Positions 53,068-61,963 of a stretch of DNA of 64,000 bases are shown one piece after another (the first letter of the stretch is position 1; each line of letters starts with the position of its first letter). The notes below the pieces were generated by a model that was not told the DNA's origin, made no database searches, and saw only the letters and a program-made list of their open reading frames with translations. Source of the DNA: Wenyingzhuangia sp. 2_MG-2023 (GTDB lineage: Bacteria; Bacteroidota; Bacteroidia; Flavobacteriales; Flavobacteriaceae); contig NZ_JAUOSB010000010.1 in assembly GCF_030548295.1 (NCBI RefSeq), forward strand, positions 53,688-117,687. Reading direction: 5' to 3'. A program made the position numbers and the translations under genes.

Positions 53068-55707
53068 ATGAAAAAAATTACATCCTATTTATTTTTTATA
53101 TCAGTAATCGGGCTACAACCCTTATCTGCACAAGACATTGTAGACATCAACTTAGACACCAAACATGAAGTAGATGGTGTTTCAGAGTTTGATAGAGAAA
53201 AGTACATATTGCTTCACGCAGGTTTGGACGATAACGAATGGCCTAATGAAGCATACAAACAAGATGTTTTAGAAAATTATGATATCTATTTAGGTCGTAA
53301 CAATGGTTCTTTGCCATGGATTTACAACAATGTAAAACAAGATCCAAACAAATCTGGATGGCCAAGTATAGATAACTTGCAAACAGAAGGACAAAAGAAC
53401 ATCAACAACTACATTAGCAACGTTTCGGAACACAAATATGAAAATCGACTGGCTCGTTACATGATGGGTGGACAAGAAGGAATGTACCCTAACGAAGAAC
53501 ACGAAATAGGTTCTAAGAATGCAAAATGGATCATGGCAAAAGAGAACTATGCTCCTATTGCTGAATTTTATGCCAATTATTTTAAATATTTTTTTGGAAC
53601 TGGGGGAACGAACGGACAGCCAAAACCGACCTATGTAGAAGTAATGAACGAACCTTTTGTAAAAGCAACTAGTATTGGAACAACAAGAGCTGATATCTCT
53701 GAAATGTTTCGAGTTGTTGCCAAACGCATCAAAGAACTAAACCCTGAAATAAAAGTAGGTGGTTACAGCGCTGCACATCCTGCGTACGAAGCTGCTGACT
53801 TTGGCCATTGGGATAAAAACTGGAAAACTTTTATAGATATTGCAGGTGAAGAGATGGATTTTTTCTCTTTGCATTTGTACGACAATGTTCAGAAAGTTTC
53901 TGAAGAAGGACAATATAGAGCTGGTAGTAATATTGAGGCAATTTTAGACATGGTAGAACATTATGAGATTCTGAAATTGGGGAAAATAAAACCTTTTTGT
54001 TTGTCTGAATACGGTTGTTTGAATACCGAAGGAGAAGTCTACACCAAAGAAAGAGATTGGAACAACATTCGCTCTTTTAACACAATGATTATGCAGTTTT
54101 TAGAAAGACCTAATGTGATAGAACAGGCTCTACCTTTTATGATTTTAAAAGCCAATTGGTGGAATCACCCTACTGATCCAGATATCAAATATGCACATAG
54201 ATTGTTTCGTCAAAAAAAGGAATTGGCAGGAGAAACAGGTGAAGAATGGGTGTATACAGAATTGATAAAATTTTATGATTTTTGGAAAAATGTAAAAGGA
54301 ACTAGAATAGACACCAAAGCAAGTAACTTAGACACGCAAGTAGATACTTATGTTGATGGAAACAAAGCTTATGTAATTGTTAACAACATGCACCACCAAG
54401 CTAGAACGGTAGATTTGAATCTAAAAGGACTGGGAGATGCTACCATTCAGTCCATACTTGTAAAACACCTACATGCTGAAAACAATGGAATTCCTACTCT
54501 GGATGAATACACCGTCAACAACATTAATTCTGTAAATATAGGTAGAGAAGCAAGTATTATTTTAGAATATACGTTTGACAAAAACGTTGTAATTCCAGAA
54601 GTTTCGAATGAAACTAAATATTATGCTACTACATACAATCAGAAAATAAATAGCAATCAAACTCTAAACTTCCACATCAACAATGTAAATGTAAATTCCT
54701 CTTATGGTGAAGCTACTTTGAGATTGGGAATAGGAAGAGCTCACGGAAAATCTTTAAAACCTTTGCTAAAAGTAAATGGAAATGACGTACTCGTTCCTGA
54801 TAACTGGAGAGGAAATGACCAAAGTGGAAGAGATCAGTTTTTTGGAGTTTTGGAAATTCCTGTTCCTTATACCATCTTGTCACAAAACAATACCATTGCA
54901 GTAACATTTCCTGATGCTGGAGGAAACGTAAGTAGTGTCGCATTGCAGGTTCAATCTTTTGACAAAGAAATAATTAGAAGTATTGAGAAAGGAACGACCG
55001 TTGGTAATGACAACTTTAGCATTCGTGCTATTGGTAAAACTTGTGAGGGCAGCAATAATGGAATTCTTGAAATAACCGCTACTAAAGAATTGAACTATTT
55101 GGCCACTCTTAAAGAAACTAGTAGTAGTAAAAATTTCACACAAAACACTAGTTTTGAAAATCTAGCTTCAGGTTCTTATGAATTGACCATTACCAGTTCT
55201 GAACTGGCCAGTTTTGAACAAAAATTTATCATCAATATCCCTCAAGCTAACAAATTGAATGTTGCGAGTAATATCAATACCTCACAAAAAACAGTAACTT
55301 ATTATTTATCCGGAGCAGAAAGATATACTGTTAATCTAAACAATCAACTATTTGCTACTTCAGATTCTAGTATTCAACTAGCTGTAAACAATGGTAAAAA
55401 CTCGGTAGAAATATCAACAAATAAGGCTTGTCAAGAACCATATGTTCAACAATTTTATTATGAAAACAACATCCAAATAAGTCCAAATCCTTTCACAGAT
55501 TCCATCGAAATAAATTTAGGTAAGGATGCTAGCAAAACAGCCGAAATTACAATAAACAGCATTGCAGGAGCACTTACACATCACAGCACACAAAACATTA
55601 GCAACAATATTTTGACTATACATACCCATCACCTTGCAAAAGGAGTGTATGTTTTATCTGTAAAAACGGACGAAACCTTGAAGAATATGAAGATTTATAA
55701 AAAATAA
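53068..55707 (+). CDS. GH86 beta-porphyranase/beta-agarase, T9SS-secreted
   Basis: An 879-residue secreted enzyme. Signal peptide residues 1-22 (ends LSAQ). The catalytic barrel of family GH86 spans about residues 30-420, with YDIYLGRNNGSLPW near its start, the likely acid/base Glu195 in VEVMNEPF and the likely nucleophile Glu314 in CLSEYGC. Beta-sandwich domains follow, and residues 803-879 form a T9SS type A sorting domain (ISPNPFTDSIEI, ending MKIYKK). GH86 enzymes cut porphyran or agarose of red algae; which one cannot be told from sequence. ATG at 53068 is preferred to the TTG two codons upstream. Confidence 0.85.
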   Translation: MKKITSYLFFISVIGLQPLSAQDIVDINLDTKHEVDGVSEFDREKYILLHAGLDDNEWPNEAYKQDVLENYDIYLGRNNGSLPWIYNNVKQDPNKSGWPSIDNLQTEGQKNINNYISNVSEHKYENRLARYMMGGQEGMYPNEEHEIGSKNAKWIMAKENYAPIAEFYANYFKYFFGTGGTNGQPKPTYVEVMNEPFVKATSIGTTRADISEMFRVVAKRIKELNPEIKVGGYSAAHPAYEAADFGHWDKNWKTFIDIAGEEMDFFSLHLYDNVQKVSEEGQYRAGSNIEAILDMVEHYEILKLGKIKPFCLSEYGCLNTEGEVYTKERDWNNIRSFNTMIMQFLERPNVIEQALPFMILKANWWNHPTDPDIKYAHRLFRQKKELAGETGEEWVYTELIKFYDFWKNVKGTRIDTKASNLDTQVDTYVDGNKAYVIVNNMHHQARTVDLNLKGLGDATIQSILVKHLHAENNGIPTLDEYTVNNINSVNIGREASIILEYTFDKNVVIPEVSNETKYYATTYNQKINSNQTLNFHINNVNVNSSYGEATLRLGIGRAHGKSLKPLLKVNGNDVLVPDNWRGNDQSGRDQFFGVLEIPVPYTILSQNNTIAVTFPDAGGNVSSVALQVQSFDKEIIRSIEKGTTVGNDNFSIRAIGKTCEGSNNGILEITATKELNYLATLKETSSSKNFTQNTSFENLASGSYELTITSSELASFEQKFIINIPQANKLNVASNINTSQKTVTYYLSGAERYTVNLNNQLFATSDSSIQLAVNNGKNSVEISTNKACQEPYVQQFYYENNIQISPNPFTDSIEINLGKDASKTAEITINSIAGALTHHSTQNISNNILTIHTHHLAKGVYVLSVKTDETLKNMKIYKK

Positions 55708-55735
55708 AAGCAATCTTATTTTTTAGGATTGTTTT
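55706..55735. terminator. bidirectional hairpin between GH86 and DUF1456 genes
   Basis: AAAGCAATCTT can pair with AGGATTGTTTT (two G-U pairs) over a short T-rich loop, with T-runs on both sides. It overlaps the last codons of the convergent DUF1456 gene. Confidence 0.6.
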
Positions 55736-56183
55736 TCAAATACAACGCATTTAAAAAGTTCCTAAGTACCTGATCTTGACATCTTTTATAATGATGGTGC
55801 CCTGGTTTTCTAAAAAACGCTGACAATTCTGATTTTCCAAAATTGAATTCAACCGTTTTTAGCAATGCTAAAATATCTGTATCTTTTAAATTTAAGGCAA
55901 TCCTTAATTTTCTCAAGACAATATTATTGTTCAATTCTTTTTCTGCCACAGGAATCTCTCCTTCTTTTTTCCCTCTATAATGAATGATCAATCCATTCAA
56001 AAAATGCGCAAACTGCTCGTCTTCTAAAGACAAATTCTCTACTTCTTTCGTATCTTTTTCTAAGTACTTAGAAATTTGTTCTTTTTCTACCACAACTCCT
56101 ACGTGATTGAAAAAGGAAATTAAGTCTTCTGGTGTATAATTGAAAGCATATTTCAATCTTCTAAACACATCATTATTTGTCAT
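55716..56183 (-). CDS. DUF1456 (YehS-like) family protein
   Basis: A 155-residue protein made of two related halves of about 70 residues: NNDVFRRLKYAFNYTPEDLISFF (residues 3-25) and NNIVLRKLRIALNLKDTDILALL (about residues 86-108) show the internal duplication typical of DUF1456. Each half also contains a Leu-x-x-Phe-Leu-Asn helix (FAHFLNGLI, LRNFLNALY). Function unknown; no signal or membrane segment, so cytoplasmic. It begins 1 base after the nitronate monooxygenase stop and is likely co-transcribed with it. Confidence 0.88.
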   Translation of the reverse strand: MTNNDVFRRLKYAFNYTPEDLISFFNHVGVVVEKEQISKYLEKDTKEVENLSLEDEQFAHFLNGLIIHYRGKKEGEIPVAEKELNNNIVLRKLRIALNLKDTDILALLKTVEFNFGKSELSAFFRKPGHHHYKRCQDQVLRNFLNALYLKNNPKK

Positions 56184-56184
56184 T

Positions 56185-57126
56185 CTATTCGCTTATTTTT
56201 TGTTTTACAGCATGGTATTCTGCAATCATTTCTTTCATAATATTGGTCACAGTATCCACATTGTGAATCAATCCTGTTACTTGTCCTATTTCCAGTTTTC
56301 CGTCTTCTACATCTCCTTCAAAAATACCAGTTTTTAACTTGGCATGGTCATAAAATGCCTGCAATGTTTCTTTGTCGGGATGAGTTTGGTACAAAGCTAG
56401 CAATTTTTGAAAATAATTATTTTTTACAATTCTAACTGGAGCCAATTCTTTAAAGGTCAACTGAGTCGTTCCATCTTGTAATTCCGTCATCAATTCTTTA
56501 AACTTTTGATGTGCAGAAGACTCTTGACTCACAGCAAATCTACTTCCTATCTGTACCCCATCAGCCCCTAAAACTTCTGCTGCTAAAATTCCTCTACCTG
56601 TAGCAATTCCTCCAGCAGCAATCAATGGAACTTGAATCTGTTCTTTCACCATAGGAATCAACGTAAATGTGGTTGTTTCTTCTCTTCCATTGTGTCCACC
56701 AGCTTCAAAACCTTCTGCAACTACAGCATCTACCCCAGCCTCTTGTGCCTTTAGAGCAAATTTAATACTGCTTACCACATGTATTACTTTTATGTCTTGT
56801 TCCTGTAACTTAGCTGTCCATAACTTAGGGTTTCCTGCAGAAGTAAACACAATTTTCACTCCTTCTTCGATCACAATTTTCATCAATTGGTCTATTGACG
56901 GATACATCAAGGGAATGTTGACTCCAAAAGGTTTGTCAGTTGCTTTTTTACATTTTTGAATATGTTCTCTAAAAATATTAGGATACATAGAACCTGCACC
57001 TAACAAGCCTAAACCTCCAGCATTACTAACAGCAGAAGCCAACTTATATCCACTTACCCAAACCATTCCACCTTGAATAATGGAATATTCTATTCCAAAC
57101 AGTTTTGTTATTCTATTATCTTGCAT
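56185..57126 (-). CDS. nitronate monooxygenase / 2-nitropropane dioxygenase family flavoprotein
   Basis: A 313-residue FMN-dependent TIM-barrel oxidoreductase. Marks are YSIIQGGMVWVSG (residues 13-25), FGVNIPLMYP, AEGFEAGGHNGREE (about residue 138), AAGGIATGRGI and LGADGVQIGSRFAVSQES. Members oxidise alkyl nitronates or act in fatty-acid synthesis (FabK-like); the His in GGHNG fits either. Its start overlaps the upstream subtilisin gene's stop by 1 base (TAATG), indicating translational coupling. Confidence 0.87.
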   Translation of the reverse strand: MQDNRITKLFGIEYSIIQGGMVWVSGYKLASAVSNAGGLGLLGAGSMYPNIFREHIQKCKKATDKPFGVNIPLMYPSIDQLMKIVIEEGVKIVFTSAGNPKLWTAKLQEQDIKVIHVVSSIKFALKAQEAGVDAVVAEGFEAGGHNGREETTTFTLIPMVKEQIQVPLIAAGGIATGRGILAAEVLGADGVQIGSRFAVSQESSAHQKFKELMTELQDGTTQLTFKELAPVRIVKNNYFQKLLALYQTHPDKETLQAFYDHAKLKTGIFEGDVEDGKLEIGQVTGLIHNVDTVTNIMKEMIAEYHAVKQKISE

Positions 57127-58763
57127 TATTCTCCTTTAATTAACGTCATCAATTCATTATTTCCTTCAAACTGATATCTCAGATAATAAATACCACTTGC
57201 ATAGTTATTTAATTGAATCAGATTATCTATTGGCGTGATTTTTTTATCTACCAAAACATTTCCTAATACAGAAAAAACCTGAACCTTTAACTCTTGCGGT
57301 TCTTCCTCATTGTAAAAATAAAAACCAATCACATTTCCATTGTGAAATGTAGTGATATAAAACGGGTATTCTAATTTCGTTTTTAGCAGTTCTGAAGCCA
57401 AACTCTCTATTCTTAAAATACCATATCCACCTTGATCTGTTGGCTCATAAAAATTCTCAGAATGTTCAATAATCATTTGTCTTATATCTAAATTGGTAGC
57501 CTTGGGATATGCTTGCCACAAACAAGCCACAGTCCCTGCTACAATAGGACTAGAAAACGATGTTCCGTTGGTCAAAACTACTTCGTTATTTTCATTAACC
57601 ACGTACACACTTTCACCACATGCTAAGGTTTCTGGTTTGATTCTTTCATCTGCCGTAGGCCCAAAAGAGGAAAAAGAAGCCAAACTTTCATTCTTAGCTA
57701 CCGCACCTACAGCAATACTATTTTTAGCATCGGCGGGAGCGATTAGATATTTCCACGTATTATTCCCTGAATTCCCTATAGAATTTACCAGCAACATTCC
57801 TTTTTCTATTGCAATATTGGCTCCTTTGGTGATAAAAGTAGTTTCTCCATCCATATCTTCATAAGAATAGTTGTACTTATCTTCGTCAAATTCATAGTAT
57901 CCCAAAGAACTATTGATGATGTCTACTCCCAAACTATCGGCTCTCTCTGCTGCTTGCACCCATAGACTTTCTTCTAAAGGTGTTTCGCTAGTATCGTCTT
58001 CCGTTACAAACAAATAAAAACTAGCTTTAGGAGCCGTTCCTACAAACTCATTTTCTTTGATTGCAGCAATGGTAGACAATACTTGGGTTCCGTGAGTAAC
58101 TCCCGTTTCTGTTGCTCTGTAAAAATTATTGTTTGAATGTACAAAATCATAACCTCCTAATATTTCTCCATTTTCTAGATTTGAATCCAACAAATGGCCA
58201 AAAGCATTAGCCGTTTTAACTCCAGAAAAACCAAGATCTAAAATAGCAATTTGCATTCCTTGTCCTTGGTAGCCTAGATTATGAAACATATCAGCACCTA
58301 TCATTTTTATCTGATTTTCAGCAGCCCCATACGCATACTCAAATTGATTTTGAACCTTATTTATTTTTGATACTTTATTTTGAGACGTTACTTTTAAAGA
58401 AGTAGTTTCTACGTTTTTACTGGCAAACTGAATACTTGCCACAAAGGTTAAATTTAATAACTTGAAAATTGCTGTTTCACTTCCAAACACATGAACTGCA
58501 TTCAACCATTTAGATGTGGCTTTAAGTGCAATGTCCTCACTATTTGCAACCTCTAAAATATAATTTGTATCAACAGGAACATCCCTCTCATCTAAAGCAA
58601 TATTTTGTTTGGCTCTTCGTTCTAATGCCCTTGCAGAAAGCATTTTAGTAGGATTGTTTGTATACACCGATACATCAGGTTTGTCTTTAAAATAAACCCA
58701 AGCATGTTCTTGCCCTTGTGCATAACTGATTGTTATAAAAAGGAACAGCAAGAACTTTTTCAT
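57126..58763 (-). CDS. S8 family subtilisin-like peptidase, T9SS-secreted
   Basis: A 545-residue secreted serine protease. Signal peptide residues 1-17 (ends YAQG). The catalytic triad is Asp176 (AILDLGFSG), His224 (GVTHGTQV) and Ser402 (NGTSFSSPIVAG). The last 75 residues form a T9SS type A sorting domain (LEYPFYITTFHNG through YYLRYQFEG), so it should be released or anchored at the cell surface. A propeptide-like region lies between residues 20 and 150. It likely helps protein scavenging. Its stop overlaps the next gene's start by 1 base. Confidence 0.92.
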   Translation of the reverse strand: MKKFLLFLFITISYAQGQEHAWVYFKDKPDVSVYTNNPTKMLSARALERRAKQNIALDERDVPVDTNYILEVANSEDIALKATSKWLNAVHVFGSETAIFKLLNLTFVASIQFASKNVETTSLKVTSQNKVSKINKVQNQFEYAYGAAENQIKMIGADMFHNLGYQGQGMQIAILDLGFSGVKTANAFGHLLDSNLENGEILGGYDFVHSNNNFYRATETGVTHGTQVLSTIAAIKENEFVGTAPKASFYLFVTEDDTSETPLEESLWVQAAERADSLGVDIINSSLGYYEFDEDKYNYSYEDMDGETTFITKGANIAIEKGMLLVNSIGNSGNNTWKYLIAPADAKNSIAVGAVAKNESLASFSSFGPTADERIKPETLACGESVYVVNENNEVVLTNGTSFSSPIVAGTVACLWQAYPKATNLDIRQMIIEHSENFYEPTDQGGYGILRIESLASELLKTKLEYPFYITTFHNGNVIGFYFYNEEEPQELKVQVFSVLGNVLVDKKITPIDNLIQLNNYASGIYYLRYQFEGNNELMTLIKGE

Positions 58764-58795
58764 AAGTATTGTGTTTGTGGGGTTTCACTTCAAAA

Positions 58796-59986
58796 TTAAG
58801 CAATTACTCCCGATCCTAAAAGCTCATCTTCCAAATGCCAAGCAACAAATTGTCCTTCTTGAATGGCAGATTGTGGATTTTCAAATTCTACATACATACC
58901 ATCTTCTACTTGATACAAAGTTGCTTTTTCTAAAGGCTGACGGTAACGGATTCTTGCCAATACTTCCATAGAAGTTCCTATTTTCAATGACAAATCTTTT
59001 CGAATCCAGTGCAACTCTTCGTTACTAACAAACAACACTTTTCTATACAAACCAGGATGTTGTTTTCCTTCTCCTGCGTATATCACGTTTTCTACCACGT
59101 CAGTTTCTATCACAAACAAAGGTTCTTGTGTACCACCTACTGCCAAACCTTTACGTTGTCCTTTGGTAAAATAATGTGCTCCTTGATGTTTTGCTACCGT
59201 TTTTCCGCTATCTATAGTATATGTATATTTTTGACTGTAAAAAGCCAATTCTTCTTCTTTAGATGCAAAAGTGGGAATGTCTCTTTGATAAGCTTCAAAA
59301 TCCTTAGCTATTTGTACAATTACCCCTTCTTTTGGTTGTAATTTTTGTTGCAAGAATTCTGGCAAACGTACTTTTCCAATAAAACACAATCCTTGGGAAT
59401 CTTTTTTATCCGCAGTTACCAAGTCCAACTCTTTGGCAATTTCTCTAACTTCTGGCTTGGTTAATTCCCCAATTGGGAACAAAGCTTTGGACAATTGCTC
59501 TTGAGACAATTGACATAAAAAATACGATTGATCTTTGTTGTTGTCTACTCCTGCTTTTAGTTGATAGACTTCATTTCCTTGGGTATCTTGTGCAATTCCT
59601 CTTCGGCAATAATGCCCTGTAGCTACATAATCTGCTCCTAAGTCTAATGCTATTTTCATAAAAACATCAAACTTAATTTCTCTATTGCACAACACATCTG
59701 GATTTGGTGTTCTACCGCGTTCGTATTCTTGAAACATATAATCTACAATACGATCTTGGTATTCTGCACTCAAATCTACTACTTGAAAAGGGATTCCTAG
59801 TTTTTCTGCCACCAACATAGCATCGTTACTATCTTCCAACCAAGGACATTCGTTAGAAATGGTTACAGAATCGTCATGCCAATTCTTCATAAACAAACCA
59901 ATCACCTCATATCCTTGTTGCTGTAACAAATACGCAGCTACACTACTATCTACTCCCCCTGAAAGTCCAACGACAACACGTTTCAT
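58796..59986 (-). CDS. mnmA: tRNA 2-thiouridine(34) synthase MnmA
   Basis: A 396-residue enzyme that thiolates U34 of tRNAs for Lys, Glu and Gln. Marks: the PP-loop [15 protein letters not shown] (residues 8-22), the catalytic Cys in [13 protein letters not shown] (about residue 104), ATGHYCRR, the second Cys in [14 protein letters not shown] (about residue 205) and a C-terminal beta barrel. The ATG at 59986 is used rather than the TTG two codons upstream. A -7 box lies 22 bases before it. Confidence 0.96.
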   Translation of the reverse strand: MKRVVVGLSGGVDSSVAAYLLQQQGYEVIGLFMKNWHDDSVTISNECPWLEDSNDAMLVAEKLGIPFQVVDLSAEYQDRIVDYMFQEYERGRTPNPDVLCNREIKFDVFMKIALDLGADYVATGHYCRRGIAQDTQGNEVYQLKAGVDNNKDQSYFLCQLSQEQLSKALFPIGELTKPEVREIAKELDLVTADKKDSQGLCFIGKVRLPEFLQQKLQPKEGVIVQIAKDFEAYQRDIPTFASKEEELAFYSQKYTYTIDSGKTVAKHQGAHYFTKGQRKGLAVGGTQEPLFVIETDVVENVIYAGEGKQHPGLYRKVLFVSNEELHWIRKDLSLKIGTSMEVLARIRYRQPLEKATLYQVEDGMYVEFENPQSAIQEGQFVAWHLEDELLGSGVIA

Positions 59987-60007
59987 ATTCAAAAAAATTT
60001 AAGAGTA

Positions 60008-60015
60008 CAAAGATA
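60008..60015 (-). promoter_or_regulatory. -7 promoter box (TATCTTTG) of mnmA
   Basis: Minus-strand TATCTTTG fits TAnnTTTG, 21 bases before the mnmA ATG. Confidence 0.55.
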
Positions 60016-60098
60016 GTATAAAATTTAAGAGTTTGTTCTGAACTTTATTTAAGAAACATGAATGAAAAATTTGAGTTTGTAGCACAGATTACACCACC

Positions 60099-61802
60099 CT
60101 ACTTTGTGCCATTTTTCTTCTTGATGTTTTCTAAAATTTCTTCGTCCGTTAGTTTCTTTACTTCTTCTGTAGTTTCTCCTTTTTTGCTTTTTATGTTTTC
60201 TAAGATTTCCTCATCCGTCAATTTTCTTTTGACAACGGGTGTTTTCTCTGCTTCTTTTTTCTTTCGGATGTTTTCTAAAATCTCAGCATCTTCTAATTTT
60301 TTATCTTCGATGAATTTCTCCATTTTAGAAGCTATGTTATCCAAAATCACATTGTCTTCTGGTTTGGTATAAGTAGGATTTTCTTCTTTGCGTTTTTCTT
60401 TAATGTTTGCTAAAATTTCTTCATCAGACATTTTAGAATAGTCAATTTCTTCTGAGTTCTGTTTCGCTTTTATGTTTTCTAAAATCTCTTCATCCGTCAA
60501 TTTAGAAAACTCATTTTTCTCATAAGCAGCTCTTTTTGCTTGAATATTTTCTAAAATCTCCTCATCAGACAATTTAGAATAATCTGGCTCTACTATTTTT
60601 TGTTTGGTTCTTATATTGTTTAAAATCTCTTCATCGGACAATTTTACGTACTCTTTTTCATACGTTTTTCTTTTAGATTGAATGCTTTCTAAAATCTCAT
60701 CGTCGGTCAATTTTGCGTATTCTGAGTCTTTTCCTTTGTGTTTTTTCTTGATGTTTTTCAAGATTTCTTCGTCTGTTAACTTGGCATATTCTTTTTCGTA
60801 AACATCACGTTTTTCTTGAATATTTTTCAGAATCTGATCGTCCGTCATTTTAGCATATTCTGGCTCCTTAGCAACTTGTTTTTTACGAATGTTTTCTAAA
60901 ATTTCTTCATCCGTTAACTTTTCATATTCATTTTTCTCGTAAACTTCTCTTTTGGCTTGAATATTTGCTAGAATCTCTTCGTCAGACAATTTCTCATATT
61001 CTTGAATTTCTTTTTGCTTTGTTCTTATATTTTTCAAGATTTGCTCATCCGTTAACTTGGCATATTGAGGTCTATCTGGCTGATTTTTACTCTCAATACT
61101 TTTCATAATAGCCTCATCAGACGGTTTGTCTTTTTTCAAATTTGGCTCTTTATACCCCATGTATTCTCCATCAATGTAATAATCCCATCTACCGGCTTTG
61201 TAATCTTTGTAATACAGTCCAGATTCTTTTAAGTTTCCATTGGCTTCGTAAAAATTAGCACGACCGTGTAAAATTCCATTTTCATAGGTCATTTCAAACA
61301 GTTTGATTCCGTTTTCTGAATATCTAGTTGCTACTCCATTCAACTTGCCGTTGTTATACGTAGTTTCTTCTGCTAAAATTCCATCATCAAAATAGACAAC
61401 ACGCTTACCATCTAATAAATTATCTTTGTAATTTTCAGTCAAAATAAGATGTCCTTTGGCATCAAAAAACTCCCAAAGACCTTCTTTCTTTTTTCCATGC
61501 ATCTGACCTTTGCTCATCACATTACCAAAAGCATTGTAAAACGTAACTTCTGCAATGTTAGAATTGGCTACAAATGTTTTTTTGATATCTGGGCGGTTGT
61601 TGATGTATTTGTTTTCATAAAAATAAAAATCACCTACTTCTTTACCATGCTCAAATTGTCCTGTATAACGTACTCTACCTGACTCGTATCTTTTTTCCCA
61701 ATATCCATGTCTATTTCCTTGCGCATCAAGTTGGTTAATTTCTTGGGCAAATAGAAATAGAGGGAAGAAGAAAAAGGTTAGAAAAAACTTATTAAATTTC
61801 AT
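60099..61802 (-). CDS. MORN-repeat protein with a long DEEIL repeat array
   Basis: A 567-residue exported protein. A signal peptide (residues 1-19, ends LFAQ) is followed by MORN-variant repeats to about residue 220 (RHGYWEKRYESGRVRYTGQF, GLWEFFDAKGHL, DGKRVVYFDDG, GVATRYSENG). From about residue 225 to the end there are about fifteen copies of a 22-24-residue unit with core LTDEEILENI followed by a Lys/Arg-rich tail (KKQ, QAKR, RTKQ). Neighbouring copies alternate in tail type, giving a longer two-unit period. The array is highly charged and probably helical. Likely periplasmic or surface located; function unknown. Confidence 0.88.
   Translation of the reverse strand: MKFNKFFLTFFFFPLFLFAQEINQLDAQGNRHGYWEKRYESGRVRYTGQFEHGKEVGDFYFYENKYINNRPDIKKTFVANSNIAEVTFYNAFGNVMSKGQMHGKKKEGLWEFFDAKGHLILTENYKDNLLDGKRVVYFDDGILAEETTYNNGKLNGVATRYSENGIKLFEMTYENGILHGRANFYEANGNLKESGLYYKDYKAGRWDYYIDGEYMGYKEPNLKKDKPSDEAIMKSIESKNQPDRPQYAKLTDEQILKNIRTKQKEIQEYEKLSDEEILANIQAKREVYEKNEYEKLTDEEILENIRKKQVAKEPEYAKMTDDQILKNIQEKRDVYEKEYAKLTDEEILKNIKKKHKGKDSEYAKLTDDEILESIQSKRKTYEKEYVKLSDEEILNNIRTKQKIVEPDYSKLSDEEILENIQAKRAAYEKNEFSKLTDEEILENIKAKQNSEEIDYSKMSDEEILANIKEKRKEENPTYTKPEDNVILDNIASKMEKFIEDKKLEDAEILENIRKKKEAEKTPVVKRKLTDEEILENIKSKKGETTEEVKKLTDEEILENIKKKNGTK
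60102..61131 (-). repeat. coding tandem repeat, about 15 degenerate units of 66-75 bp
   Basis: The 3' half of the MORN-protein gene is built from degenerate units each encoding S/T-D-E-x-I-L-x-x-I followed by basic residues. Units differ by many silent and coding changes, so the array is old rather than freshly expanded, though the last three units (ending at the stop) are closer to each other. Confidence 0.85.
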
Positions 61803-61879
61803 CGTTTTTGTTTAGAATAACTGCTTAAATGAGTCGGAAATTTTTCATCCATCCCTACAACTTTTATGGCTTAAAAATA

Positions 61880-61887
61880 CAAAGTTA
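61880..61887 (-). promoter_or_regulatory. -7 promoter box (TAACTTTG) of the MORN-repeat gene
   Basis: Minus-strand TAACTTTG matches TAnnTTTG, 77 bases before the ATG at 61802; a longer leader than most genes here. Confidence 0.4.
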
Positions 61888-61930
61888 AAAGTATACATAA
61901 AAACATCTTTTTACTTTTCTTATTTTGATG

Positions 61931-61938
61931 TACTTTTG
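61931..61938 (+). promoter_or_regulatory. -7 promoter box (TACTTTTG) of purB
   Basis: TACTTTTG matches TAnnTTTG, 25 bases before the purB ATG at 61964, and lies inside the upstream in-frame extension, arguing against an earlier start. Confidence 0.55.
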
Positions 61939-61963
61939 TCGCTTAAACATATTTTACAAAAAC

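Noticed and set aside
60058..60372. 104-codon frame on the plus strand opposite the DEEIL repeat array
   Set aside because: Its repetitive Phe/Ser-rich sequence is just the reverse reading of the repeat units.
60102..61131. Regularly spaced repeat considered as a CRISPR array
   Set aside because: Units are degenerate, in frame with a long protein, and have no unique spacers; no cas genes are present.
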